This document shows positions 8,335 to 14,451 of a stretch of DNA of 16,442 nucleotides, piece after piece. The notes under the pieces were generated by a model. It saw only the letters and a program-made list of their open reading frames with translations. It had not been told where the DNA came from and did not search any database. Position 1 is the first letter of the stretch. Every line of letters begins with the position of its first letter. Made by a program: the position numbers and the translations under genes. This DNA is from Flavobacteriales bacterium UBA1531 (lineage in GTDB: Bacteria; Bacteroidota; Bacteroidia; Flavobacteriales_D; Sanyastnellaceae), in the NCBI GenBank assembly GCA_002323795.1, contig DCPZ01000058.1, positions 1 to 16,442 on the forward strand. Reading direction: 5' to 3'.

Positions 8335-8485
8335 GCGTCGATTTCGAAATGGATGAACGCTGGCTGCGACAGCGTTTCGAGCAATAGCGCACCTCATCCC
8401 AGCAGGATTCCCACTTCTTCCTCCAAGAGAATGGCTTTTCACAAACCGCACAAAAACGGTCGGGTGGAAATTCTGAGCGGCGCAT
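8327..8485 (-). CDS. DUF2256 zinc-ribbon miniprotein
   Basis: A 52-aa protein with the DUF2256 signature: CAVCEKPFSWRKKW then CWDEVRYCSKRC, with two CxxC/CxxxC cysteine pairs that should bind one zinc. DUF2256 proteins are typically 40-60 aa and are often found beside photolyase-related genes; their role is not established. I chose the ATG at 8485 because it leaves about 12 residues before the first cysteine, as in relatives; an in-frame GTG at 8521 would add 12 hydrophobic residues not expected in the family. The start is 48 bp after the hydrolase stop. The end overlaps the photolyase start by 8 nt (ATGCTTGA), which implies translational coupling and co-regulation. A function in photolyase maturation or DNA recognition is only a guess. 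Confidence 0.9.
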   Translation of the reverse strand: MRRSEFPPDRFCAVCEKPFSWRKKWESCWDEVRYCSKRCRSQRSSISKSTHA

Positions 8486-8533
8486 ATAGAGTAAACCCCA
8501 ACAGAGCGTCAAGGTTCGCACACGTGGTCCGAA

Positions 8534-9475
8534 TTATCCTTTTTGCAATGCCTTCAATTCAGACCATTTCATGGGGACTGGATTCGCCTTGACCGCACGA
8601 GGCACTTCCTGATCTTTCAGGAACTTCAGCACCAACTCATTGAAAAGCTCAGGTGCCTCAATGCTGCAAACGTGCCCACAGTTTTCGATGACTGTCAGGC
8701 GCATGTTTTTTTGGATCTGCGCAAATCGTTTCGCTGCACGCAAAAAAATATGGTCCTGACTCCCCATGACCAAAAGTCCCTTCTTCATCACAGGACGGTG
8801 GATGTACTCATTCGCTAGATTGAAGAACGGTTTGTACAATTGAATCCACTTCATGTACTCCCGCGTCGACAGCTTTTTACTCTGACGCCGAAAGATGTAT
8901 CGGCTCAAGCGATGATTTTTTCGAGGTAAGACGATGAAACTGAACATCCAATACAGGGCTCGATAGGGCAGAACATGAGAAAGCAGCTTGCCTGAATGGA
9001 CAAACCAGTGCATCATACGGCTGCCATCAAATATCGCGCCGGCCATAACCATGCGATCTATCAGCGCAGGTCGCTCAATGTCAATTTTTTGCAAAATGAC
9101 GCTGCCAATGCTCAAGCTAATGAAATGCGCTTTTCTGATGTTCAGATGATCGACAACCGCTAAGATATCTTTCGCAACAATATCGAAGTCATAAGCCGGA
9201 AATGCGGGCATTATCTCCTTACTGCGCCCGTGGTCCCTCAGATCGATGAGCAAGAGTCGAAAATGAGGGGCAAATGCTTCAATCTGGAATTTCCATGTCC
9301 GAATGCTGCCACCAGCTCCATGGATAAAGACCAGCCAAGGAGCGTCTGGATTTTCCGAGACGATTTCATGGTGCAACAACGTCCGTTCAGAATCGGTCGG
9401 TACGGTCGATGCTGGCTCTTGTGTCGCTGAATTCGATGCCTCTGCATTCATGGCGCTAATTTCGTTGAAAATCAT
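8534..9475 (-). CDS. Alpha/beta hydrolase with SxSxG nucleophile elbow
   Basis: A 313-aa alpha/beta-hydrolase-fold protein. The oxyanion-hole motif FIHGAGGS is at 50-57, DLRDHGRS at 78-85, the acid in MGSQDHIF (Asp241) and the catalytic histidine in NCGHVCS (His268). The nucleophile elbow reads ISLSIGS, giving Ser122, but the first glycine of GxSxG is a serine (S-L-S-I-G). All triad members are present, so it should be active as an esterase, lipase or related hydrolase; the substrate is unknown. The cap region between strands 6 and 7 (about 150-225) is rich in Arg, Lys and aromatic residues and could lie at a membrane. Before the fold there is a 40-residue low-complexity N-terminus; an internal ATG (residue 9) is an alternative start. 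It sits 15 bp after the flavin-reductase-like gene and 48 bp before DUF2256. Confidence 0.88.
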   Translation of the reverse strand: MIFNEISAMNAEASNSATQEPASTVPTDSERTLLHHEIVSENPDAPWLVFIHGAGGSIRTWKFQIEAFAPHFRLLLIDLRDHGRSKEIMPAFPAYDFDIVAKDILAVVDHLNIRKAHFISLSIGSVILQKIDIERPALIDRMVMAGAIFDGSRMMHWFVHSGKLLSHVLPYRALYWMFSFIVLPRKNHRLSRYIFRRQSKKLSTREYMKWIQLYKPFFNLANEYIHRPVMKKGLLVMGSQDHIFLRAAKRFAQIQKNMRLTVIENCGHVCSIEAPELFNELVLKFLKDQEVPRAVKANPVPMKWSELKALQKG

Positions 9476-9490
9476 TCAGAAAAAGCAGTT

Positions 9491-10165
9491 CTAAGCATCT
9501 TCCCATCCCTTCATGAAATCAGACTGAGAATCCGGACTCTTCTGCTCAGGCTTGGCGTAGGCAAGCCTGCTTAATTTTTGCGTGACGTGGTAGCCGTCTA
9601 AGGAACTCAAAGCCACAACCCCAAGCCCCTCCAAGTCCAAATACCCATCCCGAGACCAAGCATTCTCTGGGAACTCCACCCATCGGATTTGTCCCACCAC
9701 AAAACGACACTCATTTTGTGGGATTTTCCATTCATCGACACGCTCCAAACCCAATCGAACTGGAGCTTCCTCTACTGCAGGTGCTTCGAAACCACAACGG
9801 TAAATTGGTGTGAATCCCAACTCCTCAAATTCACTCGTACCCTCCGGATAACGAGCACTCGCTTGGTGGCCACGCTTGTACCAATCTTGACCAACATGAT
9901 TCATCGTGAAAACACCGGTCTCTTGAATGTTCCAATACGTGTGACTGCCATGTTTCGGGTCAGATGGCGGACGAAATACTACGCCAATCAATGCCGGATC
10001 TGACCCCAAATGAACCGCAGAACTCACAATACTCAAATTGTGAGCACCATCGTCATTGCTTGTTCCAATGAGGTTTGCACTTTTGAATCCACTCAAGCTG
10101 TTTACCAACCGACCGCGCTTTCTGCGTGGCATCAATTCTAAATCGAAGTCATTGAGTGTCTTCAT
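9491..10165 (-). CDS. Flavin-reductase-like FMN-binding split-barrel protein
   Basis: A 224-aa protein of the flavin reductase/flavoredoxin family. The split-barrel domain covers about 25-165, with NLSIVSSAVHLGSDPALIGV (43-62, the loop that usually holds FMN phosphate) and WNIQETGVFTMNHV (78-91), which matches the family's T-x2-NI-x2-TG-FTxN pattern. The C-terminal GLGVVALSSLDGYH (180-193) fits the flavoredoxin type more than two-component monooxygenase reductases. Such proteins bind FMN and often reduce flavin with NAD(P)H or act as flavoproteins. The gene is 9 bp after the SDR and 15 bp before the hydrolase, in a run that ends in two flavin-dependent photolyases. A role in supplying or handling reduced flavin for them is possible but is inference from position only. 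Confidence 0.88.
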   Translation of the reverse strand: MKTLNDFDLELMPRRKRGRLVNSLSGFKSANLIGTSNDDGAHNLSIVSSAVHLGSDPALIGVVFRPPSDPKHGSHTYWNIQETGVFTMNHVGQDWYKRGHQASARYPEGTSEFEELGFTPIYRCGFEAPAVEEAPVRLGLERVDEWKIPQNECRFVVGQIRWVEFPENAWSRDGYLDLEGLGVVALSSLDGYHVTQKLSRLAYAKPEQKSPDSQSDFMKGWEDA

Positions 10166-10174
10166 TTTCTGTTC

Positions 10175-10888
10175 TCATTTGCGGATTCCACTCATGCCGC
10201 CATCTGCTTGAAACACTTGCCCCGTTGTGAAACTTGCACCGCTTCCAAGAAGCCAAGCCGCCAGTGATGCAATTTCATCTGCCGTTCCAACGCGATTCAA
10301 CGGATGACGCGCAGCAGACGCCTCTTTTTTGGCGTCGCTGCCAAGCAGACCGCTAGCCAACGGCGTATCGGTCAGGGACGGTGCAATGGCGTTGACTCGA
10401 ATGTTTGGAGACCATTCAGCTGCAAGGGAACGAGTAAGTCCTTCCACTGCTCCTTTTGCCATCGCGATGCTCGCGTGGAAGGGCATTCCCGTTTGAACTG
10501 CGACAGTGCTGAACAAAACCACTGAGGCTTGGTCAGCCTTTCTCAGCAATGGCAAATTGGTTTGCAAGGTCTGGGCGGCTCCCCAAGCATTCACGTTCCA
10601 GTCCTCTAGTGCCACCTCCTTTTTCAGCCCTTTGAGCGGCTTTAAACGAAGGGTTCCAGGGCAATACACCAATCCATCAAGCTGTTCAGCAAAACCACTC
10701 AGATCGCAAGGATGGCTTACCGCATCAAACACCAAACTCTGATAATCTGAAGACTCTCCTTCTTGACGCTGAACGCCGCTGCGTGACACCCCAATAACAC
10801 GGTGCCCTTCGGACAACAGATGTTCACGAAGTGCTGCTCCTATCCCTTTTGAATCACCAACAATGGCGATTGTTTTTGACAAGCTCAT
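10175..10888 (-). CDS. Short-chain dehydrogenase-like protein lacking the catalytic Tyr
   Basis: A 237-aa SDR with a Rossmann fold. The cofactor motif is VGDSKGIG (10-17; usually TGxxxGIG), the NNAG position reads YCPGT (75-79), the Asn of the tetrad is in WNVNAWG (Asn100) and the catalytic Ser is in FSTVA (Ser127). The YxxxK position reads I141-A-M-A-K145: the lysine is kept but the tyrosine is isoleucine. The C-terminal RVNAIAPSLTDTPLA (164-178) and GQVFQADGG (223-231) are normal for classical SDRs. Cofactor binding is therefore likely, but ordinary SDR reduction is doubtful. From memory, related Bacteroidota proteins share the FHASIxMAKGAVEGL form, which would make this a subfamily trait and not a local mutation. 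The ATG at 10888 overlaps the stop of the upstream small gene (ATGA). Confidence 0.9.
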   Translation of the reverse strand: MSLSKTIAIVGDSKGIGAALREHLLSEGHRVIGVSRSGVQRQEGESSDYQSLVFDAVSHPCDLSGFAEQLDGLVYCPGTLRLKPLKGLKKEVALEDWNVNAWGAAQTLQTNLPLLRKADQASVVLFSTVAVQTGMPFHASIAMAKGAVEGLTRSLAAEWSPNIRVNAIAPSLTDTPLASGLLGSDAKKEASAARHPLNRVGTADEIASLAAWLLGSGASFTTGQVFQADGGMSGIRK

Positions 10889-11058
10889 TGAGATTCATTT
10901 TGAAGTTTAATGAGCTCTTCCTCTACTGCAGCAGCCTCGGCCACAAGAGCATCAGAGCGCGAGCGATCGATCGTACTCATTCGATGCGCTTCAGCGAGCA
11001 AAGCGGCGTGTTTTTTTTGAAGTCGTTTCTGAGGGTCAGACTTGAATGGATTCCACAT
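10885..11058 (-). CDS. Lacal_2735-like (DUF6435-type) small coiled-coil protein
   Basis: A 57-aa protein read from the ATG at 11058 to the TGA at 10885. It begins MWNPFKSDPQKRLQKKHAAL and continues with a helical segment containing STIDRSRSDALVAEAAAVEE, ending in ELIKLQNESQ. This follows the pattern of the Lacal_2735 family (FxxFKxxP...L.KKY..LL.EA..LST.nR..SD...AEA..v..EI), which is widespread and uncharacterised in Flavobacteriia. The sequence has no signal peptide or cysteines and is likely a single helical hairpin or coiled coil. Its stop overlaps the SDR start as ATGA, which supports it as a real coupled gene. It starts 36 bp after the valS stop. Function is unknown. Confidence 0.82.
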   Translation of the reverse strand: MWNPFKSDPQKRLQKKHAALLAEAHRMSTIDRSRSDALVAEAAAVEEELIKLQNESQ

Positions 11059-11094
11059 ACCACTTCAACAACTCCGCCTCCCTCGTGTTCGACG

Positions 11095-13725
11095 CTATCC
11101 CAATTCTGCCAGTTTTGTCTTTAAGACCGTCAGCTTTGCAAGCGCATCCGATTCCTTCTTTCGCTCCAAATCCACTACATTTCCAGGTGCATTCTGAACA
11201 AAACGCTCATTGGATAATTTTCCCCGAACGCCCTTAAGGAAGCCATTCAAATGGTCAATTTCCTTTTGAATTTTTGCCTTCTCCGCTTCTACATCAACCG
11301 CCGCTCCAAAAGGAATGAAGAACGATGTAGTGCCTACAACAAAACCAAAGGCATTTGGGACCTTCTCTTCCACGCGCATAACTCGACTCAAATTGGTGAG
11401 TTTCATCATCGCTGCTTCCAGCGACCGCGGATAGTCCTCGCCCGGCTGGATGTTAAGCTCCAATCCTTCACGTTGTGGAATCTGATTGTTTTTCCGAATG
11501 GTCCGGATCTCTGCGACTGCTTGCTGAAATGGCATGAATTCCTGCAAAAGCGTTCTATTCTTAGTTTTCTTTACTGGCCATTGCGCAAGGCAAATCGCTT
11601 CTTCTGGATTGGTTCGCTCACGAATCCAATGCCAAATTTCTTCTGTAATGAACGGCATGAAAGGATGCAGGAGCTTTAGCAAGTCTTCAAAAATGACCAC
11701 CGTGGCGTCCATCGTCTTACGATCAATCGGTTCACCGTAAGGGGGCTTAATCAGCTCGAGGTACCAACTGCAAAAATCATCCCACACCAGACGATATGTC
11801 GACATGAGGGCTTCGCTCAAACGGAATTCTGAAAATTGACCTTCCAACTCTTCAATCACCTCGTGAATTCGACTCTCCATCCATTCAACAGCAACCGCAG
11901 AAGACCCCGCCTGATCACGGGCATCGTCCACTTCCCATCCTTGGGTCAATCGGAAAGCATTCCAAATCTTATTCGCAAAATTCCGACCTTGCTCACATAA
12001 TTTTTCATCAAATGGAAGGTCGTTGCCCGCTGGAGATGTGAGCAGCATGCCCACACGAACTCCATCGGCACCGTACTTTTCCATCAATGCGATCGGATCA
12101 GGACTGTTGCCCAAGCTCTTGGACATTTTACGCCCCTGCTCATCCCGAACAATCCCCGTATAGTAGACATTTTTGAAAGGCGCTTCTCCTCTGTACTCAT
12201 ATCCGGCAATGATCATCCGGGCCACCCAAAAAAACATGATCTCAGGAGCAGTGACGAGATCAGCGGTGGGATAATAGTAACTGACTTCCTCTTCCGTTTT
12301 GAGGCCATCAAACACTTGAATGGGCCACAACCAACTGCTAAACCAAGTATCCATGACGTCCTCGTCTTGGTGCAGATCAACGGCTTTCATCGATGCATTG
12401 CCCGATTTATGACGAGCCGCTTCGAGCGCCTCCGCAGCAGTTTTGGCTACGACAAAGTCATCCTCTCCGTCGCCGTAAAACCATGCCGGAATGCGATGCC
12501 CCCACCACAATTGCCGGCTTACGCACCAGTCCTTGACGTTCTCCATCCAATGGCGGTAACTGTTCTTAAACTTCGGTGGATGAAAGGCTATGGTTCCATC
12601 CATGACGTGATCCAATGCAGGCTGCGCAATTTCTTTCATGGTCAAGAACCACTGCAATGACAAGCGTGGTTCAATTACCGCATTGGTTCGTTCAGAGCGC
12701 CCCACACTATTGGTGTAATCTTCGGTTTTGACCAAATGACCCGAGGCTTCCAAGATTTTGGCCACTTCCTTTCGCGCTTCAAATCGATCCGCACCTGACA
12801 ATGCTCCACCAGCTTCATTGACCGTTCCATCAGGATTGAAAATATTGATGCTTTCCAAATTATGCTTTTGGCCCAGATCGTAGTCATTTACGTCGTGAGC
12901 AGGTGTCACTTTTAGGCAACCAGTTCCAAATTCACGGTCGACGTAATCGTCTAAAATAATGGGAATCTCACGATCGCTCATGGGCACGCGTGCGTGCTTA
13001 CCATGCAAGTGAGTGAATCGCTCATCCTCCGGGTGAATGCAAATCGCCGTATCACCCATGATGGTCTCAGGACGAGTCGTTGCAACAGTCAATGACTCAC
13101 CGTCAGCTTCAGATACCTCATACCGGACGTAATAAAGCTTTCCATTTTCCTCGGTGTGAATCACCTCCTCGTCACTGAGTGCGGTTTGTGCAGCAGGATC
13201 CCAGTGGACCATCCTCTCACCACGATAGATCAAACCTTTGTTGAACAGATCGATGAAGGTGTCGACGACTCCATCATAATACTTTTCGTCCATGGTAAAA
13301 CGGGTACGCGACCAATCGCAACTCGCCCCAAGCTTCTTCAATTGCTCCAAAATGATGCCGCCGTGCTCGTGGGTCCAATCCCATGCATGCTCTAGGAATT
13401 CATCACGACTCAAATCCGATTTCTTAATGCCTTGTTCGCGCAGTCGACGCACCACCTTCGCTTCCGTGGCAATAGAAGCGTGATCTGTCCCTGGAACCCA
13501 GCAGGCATTTTTCCCCAACATCCTCGATCTGCGAACCAATACGTCCTGAATGGTATTGTTGAGCATATGCCCCATGTGCAGGACACCGGTTACATTGGGC
13601 GGTGGAATTACAACGGTATAAGGTTCCCGATCATCTGGTTTTGATTCGAAGAAACCATTCTTCAACCAGAAGTCATTCCACTTCGTCTCCGAAGCATTAG
13701 AGTTATACTGAGCCGGCAATTCCAT
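11095..13725 (-). CDS. valS: Valyl-tRNA synthetase
   Basis: Class Ia valine-tRNA ligase of 876 aa, the normal length. It charges tRNA-Val with valine in the cytosol. The HIGH motif is LHMGHM within PPPNVTGVLHMGHM (41-54), the CP1 editing domain contains TTRPETIMGD (216-225), and KMSKS is at 533-537 in GRKMSKSLGN. The C-terminus (from about residue 805) is the Lys/Glu-rich coiled-coil arm typical of ValRS. It is the first gene of the long minus-strand run; its start is 41 bp after the T-tract that ends the DUF1573 transcript, so its promoter must be very short or it depends on read-through. An essential housekeeping gene upstream of a photolyase cluster is unusual, and transcription into the cluster is possible because no terminator is seen at its 3' end. 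Confidence 0.98.
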   Translation of the reverse strand: MELPAQYNSNASETKWNDFWLKNGFFESKPDDREPYTVVIPPPNVTGVLHMGHMLNNTIQDVLVRRSRMLGKNACWVPGTDHASIATEAKVVRRLREQGIKKSDLSRDEFLEHAWDWTHEHGGIILEQLKKLGASCDWSRTRFTMDEKYYDGVVDTFIDLFNKGLIYRGERMVHWDPAAQTALSDEEVIHTEENGKLYYVRYEVSEADGESLTVATTRPETIMGDTAICIHPEDERFTHLHGKHARVPMSDREIPIILDDYVDREFGTGCLKVTPAHDVNDYDLGQKHNLESINIFNPDGTVNEAGGALSGADRFEARKEVAKILEASGHLVKTEDYTNSVGRSERTNAVIEPRLSLQWFLTMKEIAQPALDHVMDGTIAFHPPKFKNSYRHWMENVKDWCVSRQLWWGHRIPAWFYGDGEDDFVVAKTAAEALEAARHKSGNASMKAVDLHQDEDVMDTWFSSWLWPIQVFDGLKTEEEVSYYYPTADLVTAPEIMFFWVARMIIAGYEYRGEAPFKNVYYTGIVRDEQGRKMSKSLGNSPDPIALMEKYGADGVRVGMLLTSPAGNDLPFDEKLCEQGRNFANKIWNAFRLTQGWEVDDARDQAGSSAVAVEWMESRIHEVIEELEGQFSEFRLSEALMSTYRLVWDDFCSWYLELIKPPYGEPIDRKTMDATVVIFEDLLKLLHPFMPFITEEIWHWIRERTNPEEAICLAQWPVKKTKNRTLLQEFMPFQQAVAEIRTIRKNNQIPQREGLELNIQPGEDYPRSLEAAMMKLTNLSRVMRVEEKVPNAFGFVVGTTSFFIPFGAAVDVEAEKAKIQKEIDHLNGFLKGVRGKLSNERFVQNAPGNVVDLERKKESDALAKLTVLKTKLAELG

Positions 13726-13766
13726 AGCTGTTCATTCAAAGGTTTGGCGTAGTGCAAAAATCGCAT

Positions 13767-13805
13767 AAAAAAGAAGTCGTTCCTCAACGAAGAGGGACGA
13801 CTTCT
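13767..13805 (-). terminator. Intrinsic terminator of the DUF1573 gene
   Basis: On the minus strand a 13-bp stem (arms 13792-13804 and 13773-13785, one G-T pair, 6-nt loop) is followed by six Ts (13772-13767). It lies 34 nt after the DUF1573 stop and separates that gene from valS. Confidence 0.92.
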
Positions 13806-13819
13806 CAAATGGTATTTCT

Positions 13820-13833
13820 ACCGAACGTTCGGT
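13820..13833. repeat. 14-bp perfect palindrome after the DUF1573 stop
   Basis: ACCGAACGTTCGGT is fully self-complementary. It lies 5 bp beyond the DUF1573 stop codon and before the terminator hairpin. As DNA its form resembles operators for TetR-type dimers; as RNA it could form a 5-bp stem with a 4-nt loop. No function can be assigned from the sequence. Confidence 0.6.
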
Positions 13834-13838
13834 GAATA

Positions 13839-14282
13839 TTATTCCTTATTGAGCGGCGCTCCTGTGGAGGCTGGCTTTACAGGTGCTCCTCCAGCATTGT
13901 TGATGTCAGATGCTTCCACTTTTCCTTTGATTCGGATGACTTTCGTTGGCTCATTCGATGCATTCGAAGTGATGGTTACGCTCTTATTGATTGGGCCAAT
14001 GCGCTTCGTATCATAACGCACGCTAATGGCTGATGTAGCTCCTGGCATGATTGGCGTCTTCTCGCACTTTGGCACTGTGCAACCGCAAGATCCCTTGCAT
14101 CGCGAAATGATCAAAGGCTCCGTTCCATCGTTTGTAACCGTAAACTCACAAGAACCGTCTGCTCCCTGAGAAATGGTTCCGTAATCGTGAACCTGTTTGT
14201 CCAAAGAAATGGATGGACCCTGTGCAATGGCTACTGTGAACGCTCCTGCGATCAAAAAGCAAGCTGTCAAAAATTGTTTCAT
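13839..14282 (-). CDS. DUF1573 secreted protein
   Basis: A 147-aa exported protein. Residues 1-20 form a signal peptide (MKQF, then a hydrophobic core and the AIA-Q cleavage site). The rest is one Ig-like DUF1573 domain: DYGTISQG (33-40), FTVTNDGTEPLIIS (47-60), the characteristic SCGCTVPKC (65-73) and a strand-rich C-terminal half with IRIKGKVEAS (116-125). A short Pro/Ala/Gly-rich tail ends the protein. DUF1573 proteins are very common in Bacteroidota envelopes; their function is unknown, though the paired cysteines suggest disulfides or metal binding. It is a single-gene unit: promoter candidate at 14305-14334, strong terminator at 13767-13805. An inverted repeat upstream (14350-14386) may regulate it. 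Confidence 0.93.
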   Translation of the reverse strand: MKQFLTACFLIAGAFTVAIAQGPSISLDKQVHDYGTISQGADGSCEFTVTNDGTEPLIISRCKGSCGCTVPKCEKTPIMPGATSAISVRYDTKRIGPINKSVTITSNASNEPTKVIRIKGKVEASDINNAGGAPVKPASTGAPLNKE

Positions 14283-14304
14283 AGCTAAATTTCTTATTTC
14301 GATA

Positions 14305-14334
14305 TAAAGATAGTCAGATTCGAGGAAACGGAAA
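14305..14334 (-). promoter_or_regulatory. Candidate promoter of the DUF1573 gene
   Basis: On the minus strand, TTTC is separated by 18 nt from TATCTTTA, close to the Bacteroidota consensus TTTG-N19-TAnnTTTG with one mismatch in each box. Transcription would start about 15-20 nt before the ATG at 14282. Confidence 0.45.
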
Positions 14335-14349
14335 CGCGTCTTCAGGAAT

Positions 14350-14386
14350 TTGAGACAAATTCACATTTTCAAATAACTTGTCTCAA
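14350..14386. repeat. Inverted repeat upstream of the DUF1573 promoter
   Basis: TTGAGACAA and TTGTCTCAA are perfect 9-bp inverted arms separated by 19 bp. The element lies just upstream of the candidate -33 box of the DUF1573 gene and downstream of the terminator of the neighbouring gene. It could be a two-site operator or a weak stem-loop; no T-tract follows on either strand, so it is not a terminator. Confidence 0.6.
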
Positions 14387-14396
14387 CATTCGAGCC

Positions 14397-14429
14397 AAAA
14401 AAAAGGGACACACTTGTGTGCGTCCCTTT
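14397..14429 (-). terminator. Intrinsic terminator of the secreted repeat-protein gene
   Basis: On the minus strand a hairpin with an 8-bp outer stem (AAAGGGAC/GTCCCTTT), one mismatch and a 3-bp inner stem is followed by eight Ts. It lies 23 nt after the stop codon at 14452. Confidence 0.92.
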
Positions 14430-14451
14430 CTTTCAATCAGTCCATTCTGTT

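Noticed and set aside
8335..8451. N-terminal 39-residue extension of the photolyase
   Set aside because: It reads through the DUF2256 gene in another frame, lacks family similarity, and conserved sequence begins only near residue 19 after the ATG at 8334.
8146..8592. 148-aa plus-strand open frame opposite DUF2256 and the photolyase
   Set aside because: It is antisense to three supported genes; its composition reflects the complementary codons.
11251..11679. 142-aa plus-strand open frame opposite valS
   Set aside because: It is antisense to conserved valS sequence and has no family features.
13726..13766. valS promoter in the short gap after the terminator
   Set aside because: AACCTTTG near 13738 is one mismatch from TAnnTTTG, but no -33 element is at a proper distance, so I do not list it.
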